IMG/VR virus record: IMGVR_UViG_3300024256_000055
Span: 1 to 24,549 of that record
Origin: a virus
Reading direction: 5' to 3' (one strand)
Length of the DNA stretch: 24,549 bases
The notes below the pieces were generated by a model that saw only the letters and a list, made by a program, of their open reading frames with translations, made no database searches and was not told where the DNA came from. This document shows, in pieces, positions 13,655-21,513 of the stretch (its first letter is position 1; every line of letters begins with the position of its first letter). The translations under genes were made by a program, and so were the position numbers.

Positions 13655-14380
13655 ATGAAAATAGATTTATTAAAAGGCGATTGCTTAGAATTGATGAAAA
13701 CAATTCCCGACAATTCAATTGACATGGTTTTGACCGACCCGCCATATGGTACGACGGCTTGCAAATGGGACACTGTTATTGACTTTGACTCAATGTGGAA
13801 GCAGTTAAAAAGAATCACCAAAAACAACGGGGCTATTTGTTTGTTTGGAAATCAACCATTTACAAGCGTTCTAATAAGTTCAAATTTAAAAGGGTTTAAA
13901 TATTGTTGGAGTTGGAATAAAAAAATACCAAGCGGAATGAGTTACGCCAGGTTTAGACCCATGCAACAAACCGAAGACATTTGCGTTTTTACAAAAAACG
14001 GAGAAAAAACCATCTATAACGCACAAATGACAAAAAGGGAAAAGCCTATAAAGTCGGGGGGAACAAAAAAAAGCGATTCCGCCCCAATTGCCAACAAAGA
14101 CCCGAATTTTAAAAAAACGTATAATTACAAAAACCCAACAACTCTAATAGAGTTCAGCAAAATAAGAAGAGGCTCGTTACACCCCACGCAAAAACCTGTA
14201 AAACTTTTAGAATACTTAGTAAAAACATACACAAAAGAGAATGAAACGGTTTTAGATTTTACAATGGGAAGTGGTTCAACGGGTGTAGCTTGCAGAAACC
14301 TAAACAGAAATTTTATAGGCATAGAAAAAGATGAAAAATATTTCGAGATAGCGAAGGGGCGAATAAATGAATGTAATTAA
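13655..14380 (+). CDS. DNA N6-adenine/N4-cytosine methyltransferase (DPPY type)
   Basis: AAGGA precedes the ATG at SD spacing. The 241-residue enzyme has motif IV DPPY (residues 28-31, in TDPPYG) near the N-terminus and the S-adenosylmethionine-binding motif (FTMGSGSTG) near the C-terminus. HPTQKPVKLLEYL lies before the latter and IGIEKDEKYF after it. This order is that of beta-class aminomethyltransferases. The target base cannot be decided between adenine-N6 and cytosine-N4. It sits between terminase and portal, and its stop overlaps the portal start. From about 13,980 the gene becomes more A+T-rich, with many ATA and AGA codons, unlike the flanking genes, suggesting recent acquisition or recombination. 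Confidence 0.92.
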   Translation: MKIDLLKGDCLELMKTIPDNSIDMVLTDPPYGTTACKWDTVIDFDSMWKQLKRITKNNGAICLFGNQPFTSVLISSNLKGFKYCWSWNKKIPSGMSYARFRPMQQTEDICVFTKNGEKTIYNAQMTKREKPIKSGGTKKSDSAPIANKDPNFKKTYNYKNPTTLIEFSKIRRGSLHPTQKPVKLLEYLVKTYTKENETVLDFTMGSGSTGVACRNLNRNFIGIEKDEKYFEIAKGRINECN

Positions 14381-15821
14381 CAACACCCTACAATTGGCCA
14401 GCAAAATAAAAGCGGGAATTCAAAATTTTGACGGCCTGGAAAATATGCTTACCGGTTTAGGCATTGAAGGAAAAGACAAACGGACGGGCGGGGCCTATAA
14501 ACAATCCCGTTATAGTCAAAATCAACTTGAGAATTTCCACGACTCTTCGGATATTGCAAAAGTCGTTACGAATAAGATTCCGGAGTTGGGAACTAAAAAG
14601 TGGATAACTCATAAAATCGACAAAGACCAAGGCGGCGTTGAGCTGGCCAATAAATTCGTTGACGAAGACGAAAGGCTTAAAACAAAACAAAAATTTGCTA
14701 AGGCCTGGAAGTGGGCCCGTTTATATGGTGGTTCGGGAATTTATATTTCTGTTAATGACGGACTTGACCCAAGCGAACCATTAAATGTTAATAGAATAAC
14801 TCGCGTTAATTCCTTAACTGTTTTGCACCGATTCGAATTGCAACGGGGTTCTTTAAACCAGGACATTGACGACCCTAATTTTGGTTTGCCGGATTCTTAT
14901 ACTATTTCGGGCCGTGTAACTCAAGGTGTCCCGTCAATTCATCATTCAAGAATATTAAGATTCGAAGGGGAAGAACTTTCGCAACAAGGTTTTGAGAAAA
15001 ACGACTATTGGAATGATTCGACATTAACAATTATTCACGACATTGCCCGCGATTACGATTCGGCATATAATTCAATATTACACGCCTTGCAAGACTTCGA
15101 TATTGATATATTAAAACTTAAAGACCTGGCCGACATTTGCGCAAGTGACGACGACGACTTAATTAAGTCGCGTTTAAGATTGATGCAATTAAGTAAGTCG
15201 ATTATGTCCGCTATTGTTATTGATGCCGAAGGCGAAAGTTTCGAAAAGCTTCAAAGACAATTTCAAAACGTTGACAAGATGCTTGAAAAGGCCGACAAAC
15301 GTTTACAGTTGGCGACCGGTTTACCGCATACCATTTTATTCGGGGAAGGCGCAACGGGCGGCCTGGGCGGAAAAGGCGAAACGGAACAAAATACACTTAA
15401 CGACCTCGTTGCCGGCGAACAAGACAAGGCATTAAGTCAAAACCTGGACAAATACGGCGTTGTTGTAATGTCTTCAAAACAAGGCCCAACAAACGGAAAA
15501 TTGTTAGATTCTTGGTCATATACTTTTAACCAATTAACGGAACCAACGGACAAGTCGGTTGCCGAAGTTAGAAAATTGGTTGCGGAAGCCGACAATTTAT
15601 ATTTTGGAATGGGCGCATTAAGTTCGGGCGAAATATCGGAATCACGTTTTGGTGGCGACGAATATTCAATGGAAACAAACATTGACATGGACGCGCGCGA
15701 GGAACAAAAAGCGACAAATGAAGTTAGTCCGGAAGACGCGGAAAAAGAATTAAACAGTTTAACACCAACAAAGGAACCCGGAGTTCAAGGAAAACCAACG
15801 CCGGAACCTATAAAGGAATAA
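14367..15821 (+). CDS. Portal protein, DUF1073-like
   Basis: The 484-residue protein follows the terminase and has the features of DUF1073/HI1409-type portals: ARLYGGSGIYI near 115-125, an HHSRILRFEGEEL strand, a helical region with SKSIMSAIVIDAEGE and the characteristic ATGLPHTILFGEGATGGLG segment, then a long helical C-terminus. Twelve copies would form the ring through which DNA enters the head. A GAAGGGG SD lies inside the preceding methyltransferase gene, overlapping it by 14 nt. The C-terminal tail is acidic and rich in proline and threonine. Some DUF1073 proteins carry an anti-CBASS domain at the end; I see no evidence for one here. Confidence 0.87.
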   Translation: MNVINNTLQLASKIKAGIQNFDGLENMLTGLGIEGKDKRTGGAYKQSRYSQNQLENFHDSSDIAKVVTNKIPELGTKKWITHKIDKDQGGVELANKFVDEDERLKTKQKFAKAWKWARLYGGSGIYISVNDGLDPSEPLNVNRITRVNSLTVLHRFELQRGSLNQDIDDPNFGLPDSYTISGRVTQGVPSIHHSRILRFEGEELSQQGFEKNDYWNDSTLTIIHDIARDYDSAYNSILHALQDFDIDILKLKDLADICASDDDDLIKSRLRLMQLSKSIMSAIVIDAEGESFEKLQRQFQNVDKMLEKADKRLQLATGLPHTILFGEGATGGLGGKGETEQNTLNDLVAGEQDKALSQNLDKYGVVVMSSKQGPTNGKLLDSWSYTFNQLTEPTDKSVAEVRKLVAEADNLYFGMGALSSGEISESRFGGDEYSMETNIDMDAREEQKATNEVSPEDAEKELNSLTPTKEPGVQGKPTPEPIKE

Positions 15822-15822
15822 A

Positions 15823-16404
15823 GTGACGAATAAATTAAAAGTCGAAATTCATAACTTAAAAAACTTTTCAGTTAAAGAAAAAGAAAAATTTATACTGGCC
15901 ATGTCGGAGCTCGAAAGGGTTGCCAATTCCCAGGAATTCAAACAAGCGATTCTTAATCATAGGTTCGACGACCAAACGAATGGTCTTACCAATCAAGAGC
16001 TATACAACCATTTTATGAGTGGGAAAACTAAGTTTAACGACATGTCCGACCAAGATATTGACGTTAGTCTTACGCTCTATTATTCATGGAAAAATACAAT
16101 TGGTTACACTTATCCAAGTACATGGTTTACATGGCTTAATAGGAAATTCTTTCAAAAATTCAATTCGGCAAAAATTGCCATGAACGTTACGCACGAAGAC
16201 CGACATAATGCGGGCTATGGACATAGAACGGCCAGCGACCATGATTCGGTTCCTTACGCATTTGGTTATATTATGCGCGACCTAATAAACGGAATTGTTC
16301 CGCCTATTTCTTATACAAATAGAGGGTCAAGCGTTCCCGTAAACTCCAGGCCCAGGCGTTCGCGTTGGTCTAGGTTTAAAAGTTGGGTTAGGGGAATTTT
16401 TTAA
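15823..16404 (+). CDS. Putative zinc metallopeptidase-like protein with HExxHxxGxxH motif
   Basis: The start is a GTG, with AAAGGA at SD distance and one base after the portal stop. The 193-residue protein contains HEDRHNAGYGH (124-134), a full metzincin-type HExxHxxGxxH zinc signature, after a predicted helix (FNSAKIAMNVT). A methionine (M151) occurs downstream but no clear Met-turn can be assigned. The protein ends in a strongly basic tail (RPRRSRWSRFKSWVRGIF). It sits between portal and head morphogenesis genes, overlapping the next start (TAATG). A role in head maturation or in cleaving a cell-wall or host protein is possible. It could also be a structural protein with a fortuitous motif. 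The position is unusual for a protease, since the DUF2213 capsid protease lies nearby. Confidence 0.6.
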   Translation: MTNKLKVEIHNLKNFSVKEKEKFILAMSELERVANSQEFKQAILNHRFDDQTNGLTNQELYNHFMSGKTKFNDMSDQDIDVSLTLYYSWKNTIGYTYPSTWFTWLNRKFFQKFNSAKIAMNVTHEDRHNAGYGHRTASDHDSVPYAFGYIMRDLINGIVPPISYTNRGSSVPVNSRPRRSRWSRFKSWVRGIF

Positions 16405-17234
16405 TGGCCCGCAAACTCTCCAAAATGTCCGCGCCTCTTGGAATAGAACGCGACTACCAAACTAAACTTCGTAAAATCACGACTAAGGTCAAAGATATTA
16501 TTAACGAAGAAATAGTTATGAACCTGGAAACGATTCTTGCCGAAACGGAAGCGTTAAGGCCAACGACGGATTCAATTCGTTATGACCAAACTATTGGGGA
16601 AAAGGTTGCGGACTTATTTAAGGCCACCGAACAAAGAATTTCTTCCGACATTACCGATTTTGAATTAAGTCAAATAACCGAAGGGACGGCCGAAGAAATA
16701 AGCGCATGGAATAAGGCCCAAATAACAAGAGTTATGAAACAAGGTCTTGGCGTTGACATATACCAGGCCGAACCATGGCTTGCCCAGGAATTAAATATTT
16801 TTACGGTCAATAATGTAAATTTAATTAAATCAAGCAATGCCGCATTCTTGAAGCAAACCGAAACAATAGTTTACGACGGAATGCGTCGGGGATTACGTCA
16901 CGAAGAAATTGCCAAACAAATACTTGGAACCGGAAAAGATGAATTAGGAAAAGTTTCCAAATTTAAAACGGCAAAAAACCGCGCGAACCTTATAGCGCGC
17001 GACCAAGTGAATAAATTAAACGGCCAACTTAATGAATTACGACAAAAAAACGCGGGTATTAGTAAATATATTTGGCGTACAAATGTAGACGGTCGCGAGC
17101 GCGCGAGTCATAATCATTGGAATGGAATGGAATTTTCATGGGAAACTGGTTCCCCAAATGGGACAAATCCGGGCGACGAAATTCAATGTCGATGCTATGC
17201 ACAACCAGTTTTAGATGATATATTGCCAAAATGA
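16404..17234 (+). CDS. Phage head morphogenesis protein, Mu gpF/SPP1 gp7-like
   Basis: The 276-residue protein is helical for most of its length. It ends in the hallmark of this family: YIWRTNVDGRERASHNHWNG (about 222-241), then TNPGDEIQCRCYAQPVL. Such minor head proteins are incorporated at the portal region of the procapsid and act in early DNA ejection or assembly. An AGGGG SD lies in the preceding gene and the start overlaps its stop. The HNH gene begins in an ATGA overlap at its end. Confidence 0.9.
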   Translation: MARKLSKMSAPLGIERDYQTKLRKITTKVKDIINEEIVMNLETILAETEALRPTTDSIRYDQTIGEKVADLFKATEQRISSDITDFELSQITEGTAEEISAWNKAQITRVMKQGLGVDIYQAEPWLAQELNIFTVNNVNLIKSSNAAFLKQTETIVYDGMRRGLRHEEIAKQILGTGKDELGKVSKFKTAKNRANLIARDQVNKLNGQLNELRQKNAGISKYIWRTNVDGRERASHNHWNGMEFSWETGSPNGTNPGDEIQCRCYAQPVLDDILPK

Positions 17235-17698
17235 AAGAATGTAAAATATGTAAAAATAGTTATCCGTTGAACACTTTTCCATTCAGAAAAGAAACCGGAA
17301 AGCATAGGAACGAATGCCGTCAATGTACTAGAAAAAGCAAGGCCGAAAGTCAAAAAAAGCGAGGGCGCAACATTAATAAAGAAAAAGCGGTTGCGCGCGT
17401 TAACCGTTGGAGAAAAAATAATCCGGAAAAGATTCGCGCGGCTTCCGCTTTGAGACGGGCAAGACAGAAGCAAGCAACGCCAAAGTGGTTAAGCGAAAAC
17501 CATAAAAAAGAGATTAAAAACTATTACCGACTCGCTTGGTCAAGAGAAATGTTCGAAGGCGAAAAATTCGATGTTGACCATATAGTTCCGCTAACCAACA
17601 AAAGTGTTTGTGGTTTACACGTTCCTTGTAATTTGCGAGTTATTCCCAAAATAGAAAATATGAAAAAGCATAATAAAATAAATAGTTGTAACTTTTGA
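17231..17698 (+). CDS. HNH endonuclease
   Basis: The 155-residue protein has an N-terminal zinc finger (C4, C7, C29, C32), a basic linker, and an HNH domain with FDVDHIVPL (D116, H117), HVPCNLRVI (N134) and N143...H147. Phage HNH enzymes of this form are often free-standing homing endonucleases or packaging-associated nicking enzymes. Here it interrupts the head operon between the minor head protein and the DUF2213 protease, overlapping the upstream stop (ATGA), with no strong SD. A mobile passenger gene is the likely origin; a packaging role is the alternative, though most terminase-linked HNH genes lie beside the terminase. Confidence 0.9.
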   Translation: MKECKICKNSYPLNTFPFRKETGKHRNECRQCTRKSKAESQKKRGRNINKEKAVARVNRWRKNNPEKIRAASALRRARQKQATPKWLSENHKKEIKNYYRLAWSREMFEGEKFDVDHIVPLTNKSVCGLHVPCNLRVIPKIENMKKHNKINSCNF

Positions 17699-17720
17699 GA
17701 AAAAAGGTAAAAATAGTATT

Positions 17721-18941
17721 ATGAACTTTAATAAATCAAATAGATTCGACAATATACCGTTAGTAGTTGGAAAAAATGTCCAAGAGACGGCCCAGGGTTT
17801 TTTGAAAGTTCCCGCCTATACTGCAAGGACGGGAATTCAAAAATATAGAATGGACGACGGTCGCGTTGTTAAAGAATACCGCCCGGAATCGGAAGTGTTT
17901 TCAAAAACAAGCATGGACTCGTTGGCCACGGCGGCCGTAACTAACGGACACCCTTCCGAAATGGTAAACCCGGATAACGCAAAAGAATTAATCGTTGGGT
18001 TTCCTCAAGGTGGCGTTAAAAAACACGAAGACGGTTTTGAAAAATTTCTTGGAACCGATTTAATTATTACTCATCGTTCGGCAATCGACGCTATTCGAAA
18101 AGGTAAGGCCCAATTGTCAAATGGTTATCATGTTGACCTGGCATTTGAAGAGGGCGAATACCAAAACGAGAAATACGACGCGATACAAAAAAATATTATA
18201 AATAACCATATTGCGATTGTTTGGCGCGCAAGGGGTGGCGAAAATGTTCGTTTACGTTTAGACTCAAATGACGGAATATTAATAACAGAAGAAAAATTTG
18301 ATAACTTAAAAGGAGAAAAGACCATGAAAGTAAAACTTGGTGACAAAGAATTTGAAGTTGAAGATGCCTTCGGAAAAGCTTTTAAAGAGCATATGAAAAA
18401 AGGTAAGGAAGACAAAGAAAAAGACATGAACGAGCTTAAAGAAAAAGCCGATTCACTTGAACTAGAAAACGAAGTTCTTAAGTCGGGGAAAAGTAAGCTT
18501 GTAGCAAAAGTTGATTCACTTGAAAGTGACCTTGAAAAAAAGGTTAAGCCGGAAATGCCGAAAGAAAAATTCGACGCAGCGGTTAGCGAAAGAATTAACG
18601 TAATAAATGCGGGTAAAACAATGTTGTCAACGGAAGAGGTTGCAAAACTTGATTCAATGACTAACGTAGAAATTAAAACGGCAATCATTAAAGCGGACTC
18701 TCCAAAAATTGACGAAGAGAAACTTAAAAATGAATCATATGTTGATGCTCGTTTTGACCATATTGTTGAAAACTTTTCAAGCGCGGACGAAGCTAAGAAA
18801 AAATTAGCGGCGGAAGTAATTAAGAAAAGAGAAAATAACGATGGTGACGAAGACGTTTATATTTCTCCGGAACAAAAACGTTTAGACAACATGAAAACAG
18901 AACAAGAAAATTCTTTAGGCCCTATCGGCGGAAGAGAGTAA
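17721..18941 (+). CDS. Capsid maturation protease (DUF2213-like) fused to scaffold
   Basis: The N-terminal 200 residues match DUF2213 proteases: a beta-rich start with VPAYTARTGIQKY, AAVTNGHPSEMV (H77), VGFPQGG and GKAQLSNGYHVDL (S133). A histidine and serine in these contexts are the likely catalytic pair. The C-terminal 200 residues are highly charged and helical, with a heptad coiled coil (about 230-290), typical of scaffolding proteins. In such fusions the protease cleaves the scaffold and is lost on maturation. It lies before a cement-type protein and the major capsid gene, as expected. An internal start would give free scaffold (separate entry). Only a distant AAGG is seen upstream. Confidence 0.88.
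   Translation: MNFNKSNRFDNIPLVVGKNVQETAQGFLKVPAYTARTGIQKYRMDDGRVVKEYRPESEVFSKTSMDSLATAAVTNGHPSEMVNPDNAKELIVGFPQGGVKKHEDGFEKFLGTDLIITHRSAIDAIRKGKAQLSNGYHVDLAFEEGEYQNEKYDAIQKNIINNHIAIVWRARGGENVRLRLDSNDGILITEEKFDNLKGEKTMKVKLGDKEFEVEDAFGKAFKEHMKKGKEDKEKDMNELKEKADSLELENEVLKSGKSKLVAKVDSLESDLEKKVKPEMPKEKFDAAVSERINVINAGKTMLSTEEVAKLDSMTNVEIKTAIIKADSPKIDEEKLKNESYVDARFDHIVENFSSADEAKKKLAAEVIKKRENNDGDEDVYISPEQKRLDNMKTEQENSLGPIGGRE
18324..18941 (+). CDS. Nested in-frame scaffold protein, 205 aa
   Basis: Within the protease-scaffold gene, codon 202 is an ATG with a near-perfect SD, AAGGAG (18310-18315), eight bases upstream. This is stronger than the SD of the full-length gene. The product would contain only the charged coiled-coil scaffold. 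The same arrangement is known in lambda C/Nu3 and several other phages, where the nested product makes most of the scaffold. The site itself is directly visible; its use is inferred. Confidence 0.75.
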   Translation: MKVKLGDKEFEVEDAFGKAFKEHMKKGKEDKEKDMNELKEKADSLELENEVLKSGKSKLVAKVDSLESDLEKKVKPEMPKEKFDAAVSERINVINAGKTMLSTEEVAKLDSMTNVEIKTAIIKADSPKIDEEKLKNESYVDARFDHIVENFSSADEAKKKLAAEVIKKRENNDGDEDVYISPEQKRLDNMKTEQENSLGPIGGRE

Positions 18942-18973
18942 CTTTTATTAATCAATAGACAGGAGTAAGAACT

Positions 18974-19462
18974 ATGTCACAAACACAAGTACAAGAACAA
19001 GGTCTTGCGCTCAACGGTCAAAAATACGATTTGTCTCCGGACACCGTATCAAGTTACGCCGCTGAAGGTAGGGTTGGATTTGGTCGTTATGCAGTTTTAG
19101 GAACGGATAAAAATTTACAATGTAAATTACCGGCCCCGGGCGAATTAACATTAATTTTAAAAAGAGGTGTTGCGCTTCAATCTCACGCAATGGAAAACAT
19201 TCAAGACGGTCTTGAACCTGGTTATGAAGACAAAAGACCATGTTCAATTATGGAGCTTGGAAAAGTTTATGTTGAATGCGAAGAGGCCGTTGTTGCAACG
19301 GACGCGGTTCTAGTTAGAACGGCAGTTGACGGCGGAAATGACCAATTAGGTATTTTTGCATCAACGGCGGGAACTGGACTTGAAGCATTACCAAATGCAA
19401 GATTCGTAAGAGGTTCGGAGCTTGTAAACGGGAAACATATTGCGGTTATTCAATTAATGTAA
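18974..19462 (+). CDS. Probable capsid cement/decoration protein
   Basis: AGGAG precedes the ATG. The 162-residue protein is beta-rich, with repeated short strands and glycine-rich turns (GRYAVLGTDKNLQC, GKVYVECEEAVVATDAVLVRTAV) and ends in HIAVIQLM. This composition and its position directly between scaffold and major capsid genes fit the gp24-type structural cement proteins of related phages. These trimerise on the outer capsid and stabilise it. No membrane or catalytic signature is seen. The product is likely abundant. Confidence 0.7.
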   Translation: MSQTQVQEQGLALNGQKYDLSPDTVSSYAAEGRVGFGRYAVLGTDKNLQCKLPAPGELTLILKRGVALQSHAMENIQDGLEPGYEDKRPCSIMELGKVYVECEEAVVATDAVLVRTAVDGGNDQLGIFASTAGTGLEALPNARFVRGSELVNGKHIAVIQLM

Positions 19463-19518
19463 TTGAATAGTTGTTAAATGGAATTAAATAATAATAACTA
19501 AGGATAGGAGTTTTAAAC

Positions 19519-20490
19519 ATGAAACCTAAATTTACAAAACTCGACGAAGCACCAAGAGAATACCAGGGATTTAAAAACCTGGACGAAGGCGAGTCGATAT
19601 TTTTTGCGCGTGAGTTAGAACACGTTAAATCTAAAACATACGACATTAAGTTTCCTTTTTTAAAGGCAAGATTGATTTTTCCATTGGATTTTTCAACTAA
19701 CGCCGGAGCGGAAACTATTACTTACGAACAATATGACCAAGTTGGAATGGCGAAAATCATTTCTAACTACGCGGACGACCTTCCAAGAGCGGACGTTAAA
19801 GGCCAAGAGTTCACTTCAAGAGTTAGAACAATTGCTTCAAGTTATGGTTACAACTATGACGAAGTTCAAGCCGCTAAAATGGCCGGAAAACCTCTTGTTA
19901 CAAGAAAAGCAAATGCGGCGAAACGTGCGCATATGGTTCTTGAAAACAAGATTGCATTTTTCGGAGACGCGACTCACAACTTGCAAGGTTTCTTAACGAA
20001 CCCTAACATTCAAGAGGTTATTATTGCGGCCGACGGTGTTGGCGGACTTAAAACTTTCGCTTCAAAAGTAACTACTCCGGATTTAATTATTCGTGACATT
20101 ACTTCAATGTTTACAGCGGTTCACGATGTTTCTAAAGGCGTTGAGGTTGCCGACACTATGTTACTACCTCTTAACCAATGGAATCTTATTGCGAACACTC
20201 CAAGACTTTCAGGGTCGGACAAGTCGGTTCTTGATTGGGCCATGTCTAACAACCCGCATATGAAAGACCTAGTTTGGGTTGACGAAATGAAAGGTTCGGG
20301 AGCGGGCGGAACGGACAAAATGGTTGTTTATAGAAGAGACGCGGACGCGCTTACTATGGAAATTCCAAGCGAATTTAAGCAATTACCGGTTCAAGAAAAA
20401 GGTCTTGAATATGTAGTTCCTACGCACCATAGATTTGGCGGCGTGTTAATTTATTACCCGCTAAGTGTAGCATTTGCAGACGGAATCTAA
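19519..20490 (+). CDS. Major capsid protein, HK97-fold (DUF2184-like)
   Basis: GGATAGGAG lies upstream of the ATG. The 323-residue sequence has features of DUF2184-type capsid proteins: a strand with ETITYEQYDQVGMAKI, an acidic loop, GYNYDEVQAAKMAGKPL, KIAFFGDATHNLQGFLTNP, a central VADTMLLPLNQWNLIA strand and a C-terminal VVPTHHRFGGVLIYYPLSVAF. These fit an HK97-like fold that assembles the icosahedral shell. The gene follows scaffold and cement genes and is followed by a terminator, as for a very highly expressed protein. Confidence 0.9.
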   Translation: MKPKFTKLDEAPREYQGFKNLDEGESIFFARELEHVKSKTYDIKFPFLKARLIFPLDFSTNAGAETITYEQYDQVGMAKIISNYADDLPRADVKGQEFTSRVRTIASSYGYNYDEVQAAKMAGKPLVTRKANAAKRAHMVLENKIAFFGDATHNLQGFLTNPNIQEVIIAADGVGGLKTFASKVTTPDLIIRDITSMFTAVHDVSKGVEVADTMLLPLNQWNLIANTPRLSGSDKSVLDWAMSNNPHMKDLVWVDEMKGSGAGGTDKMVVYRRDADALTMEIPSEFKQLPVQEKGLEYVVPTHHRFGGVLIYYPLSVAFADGI

Positions 20491-20515
20491 TTCCGAATAT
20501 CTCCTTTGAATATAA

Positions 20516-20548
20516 AAAGAGGGCCCCAAATGGGGCCCTTTTCTTTTT
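20516..20548 (+). terminator. Intrinsic terminator after the major capsid gene
   Basis: GGGCCCC (20521-20527) pairs with GGGGCCC (20532-20538) around a 4-nt AAAT loop, with A-rich 5' and TTTTCTTTTT 3' flanks. It lies 30 bp past the capsid stop. Partial read-through would still supply the neck and tail genes downstream. Confidence 0.9.
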
Positions 20549-20609
20549 GTAGAAATTAGGTAAAAATATAGTCCAATAGGAAATTATTAACGACAACAAA
20601 GGAATTACA

Positions 20610-21065
20610 ATGTCAAAAGTATTAGTAAAATGGAACAAATCAAATGTAATGAGTGTTGGGGCCGGTCTTCCGGACGCTTCGGTTATTCAATTCATGCCAG
20701 GGGTTAACGAGTTCACAAAAGAGCAATGGGAAAAAGTTAGCGCGCACCCGGAAATTAAAAAAAGAATGGAAACGGAAGTTGTTGACCTTAAACGCGGAAA
20801 AGTTCCAATGATTGAAGTTTTAAGCGAAGTTAAAAAGTCGGACAATTCAAACGAAGGAAATGACGAAGACAACAAAGGCGGAATTGAAGGCCTAAACGTT
20901 GGCGACGCTAAGGCCCTAGTAAAAGAAACGGAAAACACTCCGTTATTAAGAGAATGGTTAGAATCGGAAACTAGAAAAGGCGTTAAGGAAGCAATCGAAA
21001 AGAAATTAGAAAAGATTGAAGCCGACCGCGAAGGTAACGACGAAAATGAAGGTTCGCAAGAATAG
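20610..21065 (+). CDS. Hypothetical protein with acidic linker and C-terminal SAP/HeH-like helices, 151 aa
   Basis: AAAGGA precedes the ATG. The N-terminal part (LVKWNKSNVMSVGAG, IQFMPGVNEFTKEQWEKVSAHPEIKKRM) is a globular strand-helix unit. The middle is acidic and low complexity (NSNEGNDEDNKGG). The C-terminal helices (LNVGDAKALVKETENTPLLREW) resemble a helix-extended-helix domain found at the ends of various phage proteins. It lies between capsid and connector genes and is flanked by terminators, so it forms a short unit. A head-associated role is likely but unproven. Confidence 0.72.
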   Translation: MSKVLVKWNKSNVMSVGAGLPDASVIQFMPGVNEFTKEQWEKVSAHPEIKKRMETEVVDLKRGKVPMIEVLSEVKKSDNSNEGNDEDNKGGIEGLNVGDAKALVKETENTPLLREWLESETRKGVKEAIEKKLEKIEADREGNDENEGSQE

Positions 21066-21097
21066 TTTTTTTAGCTTATAATTATAATATAATTGTC

Positions 21098-21124
21098 AAG
21101 GGCGGTTTTTCCGCCCTTTTTTTT
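21098..21124 (+). terminator. Intrinsic terminator before the connector gene
   Basis: GGGCGG (21100-21105) pairs with CCGCCC (21111-21116) around TTTTT, followed by eight T residues. It separates the preceding unit from the neck and tail genes. A second terminator so close to the first suggests stepwise reduction of transcription after the capsid gene. Confidence 0.88.
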
Positions 21125-21137
21125 AGGAGTTTTCAAA

Positions 21138-21512
21138 ATGTTAAATTACGAATTATTTCGAAAAGTCGTTGCTCCGGAATACGCAAGCAAGTCCGATTCG
21201 GAACTTGATTTATTCGCAACCGAAGCCGAATGCGAGGTTTCCGAAACGAAATGGGGTTGTAAGTACGACCGCGCCGTTGCATTGATTACAGCGCATTTAA
21301 TTGCCATGTCCGAACGTGCTAAGAATAGCGGGACGGGTTCAAGCGGAACGGGACAACTAACAAAAGTAAAAGTTGGCCAGCTCGAAAGAACATTTGACGC
21401 CGGTTCCGACGTTGAGAAAAAAGACGGTTCATATAATTTAACTATTTATGGAAAAGAATTTATTCGAATTCGTAAACAGTTACTAAAGGGCCCTATATTT
21501 GTGAGTTGCTAA
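21138..21512 (+). CDS. Head-tail connector protein, DUF4054-like
   Basis: I take the ATG at 21138, with AGGAG upstream; an earlier in-frame ATG (21093) lies within the terminator and has no SD. The 124-residue protein is helical: FRKVVAPEYASKSDSELDLFATEAECEV, then KWGCKYDRAVALITAHLIAM, then a variable loop with GTGSSGTG. This is the pattern of DUF4054/gp6-like adaptor proteins that form a ring under the portal. It is the first of a series of small neck genes. Confidence 0.78.
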   Translation: MLNYELFRKVVAPEYASKSDSELDLFATEAECEVSETKWGCKYDRAVALITAHLIAMSERAKNSGTGSSGTGQLTKVKVGQLERTFDAGSDVEKKDGSYNLTIYGKEFIRIRKQLLKGPIFVSC

Positions 21513-21513
21513 A

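Noticed and set aside
21074-21092. TATAAT-like repeats before the 21098 terminator
   Set aside because: A start there would run straight into the terminator, and no -35 box fits.
21093-21137. Upstream extension of the connector gene to an earlier ATG
   Set aside because: It overlaps the terminator hairpin and has no SD, whereas the ATG at 21138 has AGGAG.
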